Below the pieces are notes generated by a model. The model made no database searches, was not told where the DNA came from, and was given only the letters and a program-made list of their open reading frames with translations. A stretch of DNA of 64,000 nt from DASRDR01 sp044867785 (GTDB lineage: Bacteria; Methylomirabilota; Methylomirabilia; Rokubacteriales; DASRDR01): positions 38,120-102,119 of the forward strand of contig JBIOVM010000170.1 in the NCBI GenBank assembly GCA_044867785.1, in the 5' to 3' direction. Positions 45,301 through 53,377 of the stretch are shown here, piece by piece (position 1 is the first letter of the stretch; each line of letters begins with the position of its first letter). A program made the translations under genes and the position numbers.

Positions 45301-45389
45301 GGCAGGACCGCCGCGGCCGCCGGCGTGGCCAGGAGAACGGCCGCCACGCCGACCAGAACGCCCGGTCGGGGTCGTCCGATGCGTCTCAT
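42315..45389 (-). CDS. Large exported TPR-repeat protein
   Basis: A 1024-residue protein. The ATG at 45389 overlaps the upstream TPR gene stop by four bases (ATGA) and is followed by a signal peptide (PGVLVGVAAVLLATPAAAAV). A Pro-rich stretch to about residue 85 precedes some twenty degenerate 34-residue TPR units, for example HREAREAFEESLAVDPRGAH, LARTGDLTGGLALLDRFAAT and VLRTALRDFPDSPGAPRTRL. It ends in a Pro/Ala tail. It is likely a periplasmic scaffold like YbgF/CpoB or BamD-type proteins; the machine it serves is unknown. Long antisense frames here are artefacts. Confidence 0.85.
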   Translation of the reverse strand: MRRIGRPRPGVLVGVAAVLLATPAAAAVLPRPVEFPPPSLVIAVSPGPIGLERPRLDPPPAPPVATPALELGRAPAPRFISAAAVPLPPTSDPGGFACTFVAFRRAAALAECGVSRVAAGKHREAREAFEESLAVDPRGAHASTAHVWLGELALLEGTPAAWVRAGQHFRAALPLAPPPPLNMHAELGLGLLALRQGDAAEAEAHLERALGETPPQPVALVARYLLGVSRFLQGRPAEALTLWDEIVQSGAPGPVLAEVPFWRGVALARTGDLTGGLALLDRFAATVPATHPLRGDALVQAGWIALERGAADEAVRRFVEAEGAAPRPELRPQLRAGLVRAYLALGDTARAASAARQLKAEAPRDPLTAAALLLIALEEQKRGANAQATDRYREVLLLPLASSIQDYVRYRLGESLEQDGRLLEAKDHFRELRDRGRDEAVAQRATYRLGLIALRENDTASARREGEGLLRAGTLPELREGTLLLVAESAMRGNDPNRAVAVLRTALRDFPDSPGAPRTRLALGWAILRDGDSESAIREWREVSTRADLETRALALLAVADIALRQGREAEALDALHGITTVPPELKSADAVVVNRGILALRTGAPAEAIQILEPLAPRITDLAMQALARRTLGIAHYELGRYDQAERQFRFSASAMPQEPSSWLGAGLAALAQNRLAEAEDLLGRARVATPEVATAASYGLVLVAVKKGDRDAFRERGTTFVDRYPRHPAAPAVLYGLAAAALDRKDLAEGQAWVQRLLREPAAADLGTHALLRLAAAAEAQTRSDVAREAYRDLLTRSTTPEIRTDAWFGLAESALAARDGAEAQRAAEGFLREVPSGDPRAVQAHLTLVRALEAQGQRDRAVAAIESFLREFPKDAATPTLELRRGQLLAEAKRWDAAQQAFEGARRADDPALAAEAEFWLGEALRARGQHEAAIGAYLAATYAYPDSPWAARGLQGAAQAFVARQMPRDAAIVLRKLAGRPGVDAALAQWAREALASLGPAASGPPAVPSGARPPAAPKP

Positions 45390-46786
45390 GGCTTCGCCTT
45401 GGTCTTGGTCTTGGGGGCGGTGCGGGGCGGCGGGGCCTCGAGCGCGCCGAGCCGACGCTGCGCCCACTGGGTGAGCTCCGGGTCCTGGCTCGTGTCGACG
45501 ATCTCGCGATAGGCTCGCCGTGCGCCGTCCCGGTCCTGTCCCGCGTCGAGCGCGACCGCGAGACCCGCGAGGCCCTCGAAATAGCGCTTCGAGGCGCGGG
45601 GCGCTTCGACGGCCACGGCGTGATAGGCCTGCGCCGCCTCGGCGTTCTTGCGCAGCTGGAGCGCGCTCTGCCCGACGATGAGCAAGGCGTCCGAGCGCTC
45701 GGGACCGTTCCGGCTCGCGACCGCCTGCGCGACTTCGAGCGCCCGGTCCCACTGCTTGCGCTTGGCGTGGAGATCGGCCATGACGAGCCCGGCCTGGGGG
45801 GCCCGCTCGTCCTCCGGGAAGTCCCGCCGGAGCGTGGCCCACGCCGCCTCGGCGTCCGCCGGCCGGCCGAGCTTCAACGCCAGCTCGCCCATCCGGTAGA
45901 GCGCTTGCGGGACCAGGGCGTGCGTCGGCACGGTGCGGACCAGGGCCTGGTACTGCTCGAAGGCCTCGCGGGGGCGGTTGGCCTTGAGGTAGGCCTCCGC
46001 CGCGAGGACGCGCGCCGTCGGCACCAGCTCGTTGCCCGGAGCCTGGGCGATGAACTGCTCGAGCGTCCGCGCGCCCTCGGGCCGACCGGCCTCGACCTGC
46101 GCGACGCCGAGGAGGTAGCGCGCCTCGGAGAGGAACGGGCTCGTCGGATAGCGGCTCGCGTACGGCCCGAGCAGCGCGAGGGCGTCCTCCCAGCGCTTGG
46201 CGCGGGTCAGCTCCCGGGCGGCGCTGTACGCGGCCATGGGCGCGCGCGCGTGGTTCGGGTAAGCCCGGAGGAACTCCCGGAAGGTGTCGGCCGCCGCGTC
46301 GGCGCGCCCCGTCTCGAGCTCCGCGAGCCCCCGGGCGTAGAGCGCCTCGGACGCCGACGGGGACGCGGGGTTGAGGGCCAGGAAGCGCGCGTAGCGGTCC
46401 CGCGCCTCCTCGAAGCGCCGCAGGCGGAGCAGCGACTCGGCCTGCCAGAAGATCGCGTCGCCCACCGGCGCGACGGTCACGGGAAAGGTCTCGGCCGCCT
46501 CGAAGTCGGCGAGCGCCTCCGCGTAGCGCTCCATCGCGAACGCGGCCCGGCCGCGGAGCAGCGTCGCGTCACCGCGCCGCGGGTCCTGGGGCGCGGCTTG
46601 GATGAAGCGGCCCAGCTCGCGGTACGCCGTGTCGTAGAGCCCGTCGTCCAGGGCCCCCGCGCCGACGAGCCAGAGACGGTCCGCCTCCGACTTGGCCGCG
46701 GCGGCCGGACCCGGGCCCGCCAGAACGGTCAGCCCGGCGATGCCGACGCCGAGCAGCGCGAGCGTGAAACGTCGCCGCTGCCGCAT
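45386..46786 (-). CDS. Exported TPR-repeat protein
   Basis: A 466-residue protein with a signal peptide (FTLALLGVGIAGLTVLAGPG, then PAAAAK) and about ten TPR units, including YDTAYRELGRFIQAAPQDPR, FEEARDRYARFLALNPASPS and ADTFREFLRAYPNHARAPMA. The C-terminus is Lys/Pro rich. It is translationally coupled (ATGA) to the larger TPR gene downstream, so the two probably form one periplasmic complex. It is divergent from a HAD gene with 69 bases between. Confidence 0.88.
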   Translation of the reverse strand: MRQRRRFTLALLGVGIAGLTVLAGPGPAAAAKSEADRLWLVGAGALDDGLYDTAYRELGRFIQAAPQDPRRGDATLLRGRAAFAMERYAEALADFEAAETFPVTVAPVGDAIFWQAESLLRLRRFEEARDRYARFLALNPASPSASEALYARGLAELETGRADAAADTFREFLRAYPNHARAPMAAYSAARELTRAKRWEDALALLGPYASRYPTSPFLSEARYLLGVAQVEAGRPEGARTLEQFIAQAPGNELVPTARVLAAEAYLKANRPREAFEQYQALVRTVPTHALVPQALYRMGELALKLGRPADAEAAWATLRRDFPEDERAPQAGLVMADLHAKRKQWDRALEVAQAVASRNGPERSDALLIVGQSALQLRKNAEAAQAYHAVAVEAPRASKRYFEGLAGLAVALDAGQDRDGARRAYREIVDTSQDPELTQWAQRRLGALEAPPPRTAPKTKTKAKP

Positions 46787-46842
46787 GAAAATACCCTAAC
46801 AGATGTCCCGCGTGTTTTACGAATCCGTCGTTGCGGCGGCGC

Positions 46843-46848
46843 TATACT
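46843..46848 (+). promoter_or_regulatory. -10 box and probable leaderless start of the HAD gene
   Basis: TATACT (46843-46848) lies seven bases before the GTG start at 46856, so transcription would begin at or next to the start codon. No convincing -35 hexamer is present at the right distance, and no ribosome site precedes the GTG. Confidence 0.45.
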
Positions 46849-46855
46849 GCGCTTC

Positions 46856-47488
46856 GTGCGCCCGCTCTGCGTGTTCGACCTGGATCACACCCTGGTGCGC
46901 TCCCCTCTCGATCTCGTCCGCCTGAAGGTCGAGATCCGCTCCCTCGTGGAGGCCGAAGGGCTCCCCCTCCCGGAGACGACCCGGGCGTGGACGATCGGCC
47001 AGATCATCGCCGCCGCGACGACGCACCGGACGACGCTGGGCGACGCGTGCTGGGCGCTCTGCACGACTCACGAGGAGGAAGCCGTGCTGGCCGCGACGCC
47101 GGAGCCGGGGGCGCGCGAGGCCCTGACCGCCCTGCGGGCCGCCGGGTATCCCCTGGCGGTGTGGACCAACAATACGGGGCCCGTCGCGCGCCGGGCGCTC
47201 GCGCTCTGCGAGCTCGACTCGTTCTTCACCACCTTGGTCACGCGGGACGAGGCGCCGCTCAAGCCCGACCCGGCCGGGCTCCGATTACTCGAGACCGCGT
47301 TCCCCGAGCGGCGCATCTGGGTGGTCGGCGATTCGTGGGTGGACGGGGCCGCGGCCCAGGCCGGGGGCGCGGCGTTCATCGCCTACGCGGCGGACCCCGC
47401 CGAGCTCGCCCGCCGAGGGGTGGCGCCCCGCACGGTCCTGCGGGATCTCCGCCAGCTCCCCGAGTGGCTCCGGACTGCGGCCTGGTAG
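46856..47488 (+). CDS. HAD-superfamily hydrolase
   Basis: A 210-residue HAD phosphatase. Motif I FDLDHTLVRSP is near residue 6 (Asp nucleophile and second Asp), motif II is VWTNNTGP, the motif III lysine is in APLKPDPAGLRLLE and motif IV is VVGDSWVDGAAAQAGG. This is the phosphoglycolate phosphatase-like subgroup. The GTG at 46856 is the only start that keeps motif I at the N-terminus. The substrate is unknown. Confidence 0.88.
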   Translation: MRPLCVFDLDHTLVRSPLDLVRLKVEIRSLVEAEGLPLPETTRAWTIGQIIAAATTHRTTLGDACWALCTTHEEEAVLAATPEPGAREALTALRAAGYPLAVWTNNTGPVARRALALCELDSFFTTLVTRDEAPLKPDPAGLRLLETAFPERRIWVVGDSWVDGAAAQAGGAAFIAYAADPAELARRGVAPRTVLRDLRQLPEWLRTAAW

Positions 47489-47672
47489 CCCTCGCCGCCC
47501 CGGCACGCCTCGCGTTCGCGGAGGCCCCGCGCGCCCGGTCACGCCGCTCATGGGCCGCGCGCGGCCGCATCGGCCGATCGCTTGGGGCGCTCCCCGGCGG
47601 TGTGGCATGCTGACCTCAAGGGACTGCAGAGGCAGGGCGGGCGCGAACCTCGAGGGCGGTCCGGGGGACGGC

Positions 47673-49031
47673 GTGGAGCTGTTCGAGCAGGCAGCGCACC
47701 AGAGCCGGCGCGAGGCCGCACCGCTCGCCGAGCGGATGCGGCCTCGGCGCCTCGACGAGTTCGTGGGCCAGGCGCATCTCCTCGGCCCCGGGCGCCTTCT
47801 CCGGGTCGCCATCGAGTCGGGCGACCTCCATTCGATGATCCTCTGGGGGCCGCCGGGCACGGGGAAGACGACGCTCGCCGCGATCCTCGCCGCGCACGCG
47901 CGGGCGCACTTCGCGCCGCTCTCGGCCGTCCTCGCGGGGATCAAGGAGATCCGGGCCCTGGTCGCGGAAGCCGACGAGCGCCTCGCGCGGCAGGGCCAGC
48001 GCACGATCCTCTTCATCGACGAGATCCACCGCTTCAACAAGGCTCAGCAGGACGCGCTCCTCCCGCACGTCGAGCGGGGAACGGTGACGTTGATCGGAGC
48101 GACGACCGAGAACCCGTCGTTCGAGGTGATCGCCGCCTTGCTCTCGCGCTGCCGCGTGTACGTGCTGGAGCGCCTGACCGAGGCGGAGCTGGCCGCCATC
48201 GTGCGCCGGGCCCTCGACGACCGCGAGCGCGGGCTCGGCCGGCGCGGGATCGAGGCCGACGCCGGCGCCATCGAGGTCATCGTGGGGCTCAGCGACGGCG
48301 ACGCCCGCAGCGCCCTCAACGTCCTCGACGTGGCGGCCGGGCTCCTGACGGCCGGCCGGCGGCGGGGCGAGGCGTCCCCGCGCCTCACGCCCGAGTCGAT
48401 CCGCGAGGCCGCGCAGCGAAAGGCGCTCCTCTACGACAAGGGCGGCGAGGAGCACTACAACCTGATCAGCGCCCTCCACAAGTCGGTGCGCGACTCGGAT
48501 CCCGACGCGGCGCTCTACTGGCTGGCCCGCATGCTCGAGGCGGGCGAGGACCGGCTCTTCCTCGCGCGGCGCCTCGTGCGGATGGCATCCGAGGACATCG
48601 GCCTCGCCGATCCCCAGGCCCTGCCGGTCGCCCTCGCCGCCAAGGACGCCTATGACTTCCTCGGCACCCCCGAGGGCGAGCTGGCCCTGGCGCAGGCCGC
48701 CGTCTACCTCGCGTGCGCCCCCAAGTCGAACGCCGTCTACACGGCGCTCGACGCGGCTCGTGCGGACGTCCATGCCCGGCCGGCGGAGCCCGTGCCGCTC
48801 CACATCCGGAACGCGCCGACCCCGCTCATGAAGGGGTTGGGGTACGGCCGCGGCTACCAGTACGCCCACGACGACGCGGACGCCGTCGTCGCGCAGGATC
48901 ATCTGCCGGCGGCGCTGCGCGGGCGGACCTACTACCATCCGGTGGCGCGCGGGTTCGAGCAGGAGATCCGCCAGCGCCTCGAGCGCTGGCGCGCCGAGGT
49001 CCGCCGCCGCAAGCCCGAGGAGGCCCCGTGA
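47673..49031 (+). CDS. rarA: Replication-associated recombination protein A
   Basis: A 452-residue AAA+ ATPase of the RarA/MgsA/WRNIP1 family, which acts at stalled replication forks. The GTG at 47673 gives the family N-terminus (ELFEQAAHQSRREAAPLAER) after a GGGGGA ribosome site. Walker A GPPGTGKTT near residue 62, Walker B TILFIDEIHRFNKAQQDALL, sensor 1 IGATTENPSFEV and sensor 2 SDGDARSALN are intact. The C-terminal MgsA domain holds YDKGGEEHYNLISALHKSVR and RTYYHPVARGFE. Length is normal. It overlaps ddl by four bases. Confidence 0.95.
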   Translation: MELFEQAAHQSRREAAPLAERMRPRRLDEFVGQAHLLGPGRLLRVAIESGDLHSMILWGPPGTGKTTLAAILAAHARAHFAPLSAVLAGIKEIRALVAEADERLARQGQRTILFIDEIHRFNKAQQDALLPHVERGTVTLIGATTENPSFEVIAALLSRCRVYVLERLTEAELAAIVRRALDDRERGLGRRGIEADAGAIEVIVGLSDGDARSALNVLDVAAGLLTAGRRRGEASPRLTPESIREAAQRKALLYDKGGEEHYNLISALHKSVRDSDPDAALYWLARMLEAGEDRLFLARRLVRMASEDIGLADPQALPVALAAKDAYDFLGTPEGELALAQAAVYLACAPKSNAVYTALDAARADVHARPAEPVPLHIRNAPTPLMKGLGYGRGYQYAHDDADAVVAQDHLPAALRGRTYYHPVARGFEQEIRQRLERWRAEVRRRKPEEAP

Positions 49032-50215
49032 CGCGAGACGCCGAGCCGCCCCGTGATGCGCAGCCCCGCCCGGCCGGCCCCAGGATCCGGGTCGGCGTGA
49101 TCTTCGGCGGGCGCTCCGGAGAGCACGAGGTCTCCCTCGCCTCCGCCGCCTCGGTCCTGGCGGCGATCGACCCCGACCGCTACGACGTGATCCCGATGGG
49201 CATCACCCGCGACGGCCAGTGGGTGGTGGGCGGCGACCCGCTCCGGGCCCTCGCCGAGGCGGCCGGCGTGCCGCTGGCGCTGCCGCCCGGCGCGGCGGCG
49301 GCGCGCGACGCGGGGGGCGGCGCGGCGCTCGCCCGCGTGGCGACGGCCGGCGGCCTGCCGGCCGGCACGGCGTCACGCCTCGACGTGGTCTTCCCGCTGG
49401 TGCATGGCCCCTACGGCGAGGACGACACGCTCCAGGGGCTCCTCGAGCTGGCCGACGTCGCGTACGTGGGCGCGGGAGTCCTCGCCTCCGCCGTCGGGAT
49501 GGACAAGGCGACCATGAAGGCCGTCTTCCGCGCGCACGGCCTGCCCGTCGTCCCGCACCTCGTGGTGCTCGCTCACGAGTGGCGTCGGGAGCCCGGCGGC
49601 TGGCGGCGGCGCGTCGCCGACGAGCTCGGCTATCCCTGCTTCGTCAAGCCGTCCAACCTGGGGTCGAGCGTGGGCATCACGAAGGTCCGAACCGAGACGA
49701 GCCTCGATGCCGCCATGGAGACCGCGCTCGCCCACGACCGCAAGGTCCTGGTCGAGCGCGGCATCGCGGGGCGCGAGATCGAGGTGAGCGTGCTCGGCAA
49801 CGACGCGCCGGAAGCGTCGGTGCCGGGAGAGATCCTCCCGGGGCGCGAGTGGTACGACTACGAGGCGAAGTACACCGACGGCATCGCGAAGGTCCTCATC
49901 CCCGCCCCCCTGTCCGCGACGCTCGCCGCCGAGTTCCAGCGGCTGGCGATCGCCGCCTTCCGCGCGATCGACGTCGCCGGGCTCGCGCGCGTCGACTTCT
50001 TCCTCGACGAGGACGACCGGATCTGGGTCAACGAGATCAACACCATCCCGGGATTCACCCGCTTCTCGGCATACCCGCGTCTCTGGGAAGCCAGCGGGCT
50101 TCCCTATCGCGCCCTCGTGGACCGGCTGATCGCGCTCGCCCTCGAGCGGCACGCGCAGAAGCGGCGGCTGGCCGGGCCCGGGGCACGCGAACCCGAGCCG
50201 GGTGCCGGCGTCTAA
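49028..50215 (+). CDS. ddl: D-alanine--D-alanine ligase
   Basis: A 395-residue ATP-grasp ligase making the D-Ala-D-Ala dipeptide for peptidoglycan. The GTG at 49028 overlaps the rarA stop (GTGA). VGVIFGGRSGEHEVSLASA is near residue 20, VFPLVHGPYGEDDTLQGLLE near 117, FVKPSNLGSSVGITKV in the ATP-grasp fold, EWYDYEAKYTDG, then FFLDEDDRIWVNEINTIPGF with the metal-binding Glu/Asn. The N-terminal 18 residues are an extra polar tail. It is followed by a murG-like gene overlapping by 14 bases, so both are in one cell-wall unit. Confidence 0.95.
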   Translation: MTRDAEPPRDAQPRPAGPRIRVGVIFGGRSGEHEVSLASAASVLAAIDPDRYDVIPMGITRDGQWVVGGDPLRALAEAAGVPLALPPGAAAARDAGGGAALARVATAGGLPAGTASRLDVVFPLVHGPYGEDDTLQGLLELADVAYVGAGVLASAVGMDKATMKAVFRAHGLPVVPHLVVLAHEWRREPGGWRRRVADELGYPCFVKPSNLGSSVGITKVRTETSLDAAMETALAHDRKVLVERGIAGREIEVSVLGNDAPEASVPGEILPGREWYDYEAKYTDGIAKVLIPAPLSATLAAEFQRLAIAAFRAIDVAGLARVDFFLDEDDRIWVNEINTIPGFTRFSAYPRLWEASGLPYRALVDRLIALALERHAQKRRLAGPGAREPEPGAGV

Positions 50216-51377
50216 CGCGCTCGGCCGGGGGGACCGGGCGCCCGCGGCGGGGCCACCCCTGTCGGTCGTCTTCGCGGGCGGCGGGACGGGGGGACACACG
50301 GCGGCGGGTCTGGCCATCGCCACCGCGCTGCGCGCCCGGCTCGGGGACGGCGTCCAGCTCGCCTGGATCGGAAGCCAGACCGGCGTGGAGGCCACCTGGG
50401 TGCCGGCCGCCGGCATCCCCTACGACGCGATCCCCACCGGCAAGCTCCGCCGGCAGCTCGCCTGGCGCAACCTGACGGATCTCGCGATCCGGGTGCCGGC
50501 GGGCTTCGGACGCGCCTTCGCGCTGCTGGGCCGTCGCCGGCCGGACGTCGTCGTCGCCACCGGCGGATTCGTGGCCGTCCCGACGGCGGTGGCCGCGGCG
50601 GCGCGACGCTGCCCGCTCCTGGCTCACGAGCAGGTGGTGGTGCCCGGGCTCGCGAACCGGCTGATCGGCCGGCTCGCGGACCGCATCGCCGTGACGTTCG
50701 CCGCATCGGCCACGGCGTTCCCCCGCGGCAAGGTCGTCGTCACTGGCAACCCGATCCGCCCCGCGCTCCTCGCCGGCCAGCGCGCCCGCGCCATCGAGGG
50801 CTTCGGGCTCGACCCCGCCGCGCCCGTCACCTACGTGACCGGCGGCGCGCTCGGCGCCCATCGGCTGAACCGCATCGTGGGGGCCGCGCTCGGGGCGCTC
50901 CTCCCGGTGACCCAGGTCGTCCACCAGGCCGGCGACAACGCGCAGGGCGACCTCGCGTGGCTCCGCGACGTGGCGGCCCGGCTCTCGCCGCTGCTGGCCG
51001 CGCGGTACCGCGTCCTGGCGCACGTCGGCGGCGAGCTCGGCGACCTCTATGCCGCCGCAAGCCTGGTGATCGGGCGCGCGGGCGCGGGCACGGTCACGGA
51101 GCTCGCCGCGCTCGGGCTGCCCGCCATCCTCGTGCCCTTGCCGGGCGCCCGCGGTGACGAGCAGACGGCAAACGCGCGCGTGCTGGCCGATGCGGGGGCC
51201 GCGGTGCTGCTCCCCGAGCGTGATCTCACGCCCGAGCGCCTGGTTCACCAGGTCCGCGCCCTCCTGGCGGAACCGGCGCACCTTCGCCTGATGGCCGAGC
51301 GCGCCCGTCACCTGGCGACGCCCGACGCCGCCGACCGGCTCGTCGACCTGATCCTCGACCTGGCGCGCCGCGCCTGA
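50202..51377 (+). CDS. murG: MurG-like UDP-GlcNAc transferase
   Basis: A 391-residue GT28-type glycosyltransferase. MurG adds GlcNAc to undecaprenyl-PP-MurNAc-pentapeptide at the cytoplasmic face of the membrane. VVFAGGGTGGHTAAGLAIA near residue 22 is the G-loop (the usual Pro after His-x-x is Ala here); LAHEQVVVPGLANRL is the lipid-side loop; GGALGAHRLN and VIGRAGAGTVTELAALGLPA with ILVPLPGARGDEQTANAR bind UDP-GlcNAc. The GTG start lies inside the ddl 3' end. Some substitutions leave open a relative of MurG, but the ddl linkage supports the assignment. Confidence 0.88.
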   Translation: MPASNALGRGDRAPAAGPPLSVVFAGGGTGGHTAAGLAIATALRARLGDGVQLAWIGSQTGVEATWVPAAGIPYDAIPTGKLRRQLAWRNLTDLAIRVPAGFGRAFALLGRRRPDVVVATGGFVAVPTAVAAAARRCPLLAHEQVVVPGLANRLIGRLADRIAVTFAASATAFPRGKVVVTGNPIRPALLAGQRARAIEGFGLDPAAPVTYVTGGALGAHRLNRIVGAALGALLPVTQVVHQAGDNAQGDLAWLRDVAARLSPLLAARYRVLAHVGGELGDLYAAASLVIGRAGAGTVTELAALGLPAILVPLPGARGDEQTANARVLADAGAAVLLPERDLTPERLVHQVRALLAEPAHLRLMAERARHLATPDAADRLVDLILDLARRA

Positions 51378-51446
51378 CGCCGCCCACAGGAGCGGTGCGC
51401 ACGCCTTGCGACTTCGTGGAGATCCGGCGAGACTAGCGGGACCTCC

Positions 51447-52790
51447 ATGACCCCCGAGACCCGGTACGCGCGGAGCGGCGACGTCAACATCGCCTATCAG
51501 GTCGTGGGCGACGCGCCCCGCGACCTCGTCGTCGTGCCGGGCTGGGTCTCCAACATCGAGGTATTCTGGGAAGATCCCGCGGTCTCGCGATTCTTCCAGC
51601 GTCTGGCCTCCTTCACCCGCCTCATCCTCTTCGACAAGCGGGGCACCGGGCTGTCCGATCGCCTCGGCGCCCTCCCGAACCTCGAGACACGGATGGACGA
51701 CGTCCGCGCCGTGATGGACGCCGTGGGGTCGGAGCGAGCGGCGCTCTTCGGCTACTCCGAAGGGGGCGTCATGTGCGCGCTCTTCGCGAGCACGTACCCG
51801 GCCCGGACGGCCGCGCTCATCATGTGCGGCAGCTATGCCTGCCTCAAGCAGGCCCCGGACTATCCGTGGGGTCGGGCTTCGCAGTCGCAAGCGGCGTGGA
51901 TCGACGCCATCGAGCACCAGTGGGGACGCCCCGTCGGCCTGGACATTCGGGCGCCCAGCCTGGTGGGCGACGAGCGCGCACGCCAGTGGTGGGCGCGCTT
52001 CTTGCGGCTGAGCGCCAGTCCGTCCGCGGCCTCCGAGTTAAGCCGCATGAACTACGAGATCGACATCCGTCACCTGCTGCCGGCCGTGCGCGTCCCCACC
52101 TTGGTCCTGCACACGATCGGCGACCGGACGATCGACATCGGTGCGAGCCGCTACCTCGCGGAGCGGGTGCCGGAGGCGAAGCTCGTCGAGATCCCGGGAA
52201 TCGACCACGTGCCCTGGGGAGACGGAGCCGACCGCATCGTCGACGAGATCGAGGAGTTCCTCACGGGCGTCCGCCACGGGCCCGATCCGGATAGGGTCCT
52301 CGCGACGGTGCTCTTCACCGATATCGTCGGCTCGACGGAAAAGGCGGCGGCCCTCGGGGACCGCCGCTGGCGAGCCCTCCTCGAAGGGCACCACCGCGTC
52401 GTCCGGCACGAGCTCGGGCGCTTCCGAGGTCGCGAGATCGACACCACCGGCGACGGTTTCCTCGCCACCTTCGACGGCCCCGCGCGCGGAATCCGGTGCG
52501 CCCGCGCCGTCAGCGAGGCCGTACGTCCCCTCGGAATCGAGGTTCGGGCGGGACTCCACACCGGCGAGATCGAGATCCTCGACGACAAGGTCTCGGGGCT
52601 CGCGGTCCACATCGGCGCGCGCGTGGCCGCGGCCGCCGGACCCGGTGAGGTGCTCGTGTCCAGCACCGTCAAGGATCTGGTCGCGGGCTCGGGGCTGCAC
52701 TTCCAGGATCGCGGCGCCCAGACTCTCAAGGGCGTCCCGGGCGAGTGGCATCTCTTCGCCGTCGAGCCCGAAGGGGCGGGCCGCGCGTGA
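51447..52790 (+). CDS. Alpha/beta hydrolase - class III nucleotide cyclase fusion
   Basis: A 447-residue two-domain protein. Residues about 1-265 are an alpha/beta hydrolase fold (FDKRGTGLSDR; nucleophile elbow GYSEGG with Ser104; distal Asp in TIGDRTIDIG; His in IPGIDHVPWGDG). Residues about 285-440 are a class III cyclase with both metal aspartates (VLFTDIVGSTEKAAALGD and IDTTGDGFLATFDGP), GLHTGEIE and VHIGARVAAAAGPGEVLV. The hydrolase part may act as a ligand sensor controlling cyclic-nucleotide synthesis; this is inference. Its stop overlaps the LOG gene start (GTGA). Confidence 0.92.
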   Translation: MTPETRYARSGDVNIAYQVVGDAPRDLVVVPGWVSNIEVFWEDPAVSRFFQRLASFTRLILFDKRGTGLSDRLGALPNLETRMDDVRAVMDAVGSERAALFGYSEGGVMCALFASTYPARTAALIMCGSYACLKQAPDYPWGRASQSQAAWIDAIEHQWGRPVGLDIRAPSLVGDERARQWWARFLRLSASPSAASELSRMNYEIDIRHLLPAVRVPTLVLHTIGDRTIDIGASRYLAERVPEAKLVEIPGIDHVPWGDGADRIVDEIEEFLTGVRHGPDPDRVLATVLFTDIVGSTEKAAALGDRRWRALLEGHHRVVRHELGRFRGREIDTTGDGFLATFDGPARGIRCARAVSEAVRPLGIEVRAGLHTGEIEILDDKVSGLAVHIGARVAAAAGPGEVLVSSTVKDLVAGSGLHFQDRGAQTLKGVPGEWHLFAVEPEGAGRA

Positions 52791-53371
52791 AACGGATCTG
52801 CGTGTTCTGTGGCTCGTCGCCGGGCCGGCGGGACGCCTACGCGGAGGCGGCCCGGACGATGGCCCGCGCGCTGGTCGACCGGGGCCTGGGCCTCGTCTAC
52901 GGCGGCGGCTCGGTCGGGCTGATGGGCATCCTCGCGGACGCGGTGCTCGACGCCGGCGGGGAGGCGATCGGCGTCCTCCCCCGCGGCCTCGCGCGCAAGG
53001 AGTACGCGCACGAGCGGCTCACCACGCTGCACCTGGTCGGGTCGATGCACGAGCGCAAAGCGCTGATGGCGGCGCTGTCCGACGGGTTCGTGGCGCTGCC
53101 CGGGGGCCTGGGAACGCTGGAGGAGGTCTTCGAGATCCTCACATGGGCCCAGCTGGGCATCCACCGGAAGCCGGTGGGCCTGGTCGACGTCGAGGACTAC
53201 TGGGCGGGGCTCCGCGGGCTCCTGCGGCACGCCGTCCGAGAGGGCTTCGTCCGGCTCGAGTACGCCGGCTTGCTCCTGATCGAGCCGACGCCCGCCGCGC
53301 TCCTGGACCGCTTCGCAGCGTGGCGGCCGCCCGAGGGGTCACCCGTCTGGCTCGATTCGAGCGAGACCTAG
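52787..53371 (+). CDS. LOG family protein (nucleotide 5'-monophosphate phosphoribohydrolase-like)
   Basis: A 194-residue LOG/TIGR00730 protein from a GTG that overlaps the cyclase stop. ICVFCGSSPGRRDAYAEAA is at residue 4, LVYGGGSVGLMGILADAVLD near 38 and the signature LPGGLGTLEEVFEILTWAQL near 99. The family removes the base from nucleoside monophosphates (cytokinin-type or AMP). Translational coupling to a nucleotide cyclase gene is noteworthy because both use nucleotide substrates. Confidence 0.92.
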   Translation: MKRICVFCGSSPGRRDAYAEAARTMARALVDRGLGLVYGGGSVGLMGILADAVLDAGGEAIGVLPRGLARKEYAHERLTTLHLVGSMHERKALMAALSDGFVALPGGLGTLEEVFEILTWAQLGIHRKPVGLVDVEDYWAGLRGLLRHAVREGFVRLEYAGLLLIEPTPAALLDRFAAWRPPEGSPVWLDSSET

Positions 53372-53377
53372 CCTCGC

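Noticed and set aside
42513..45512. Rightward 999-codon frame
   Set aside because: Antisense shadow of the exported TPR protein, which has a signal peptide, TPR periodicity and a coupled start.
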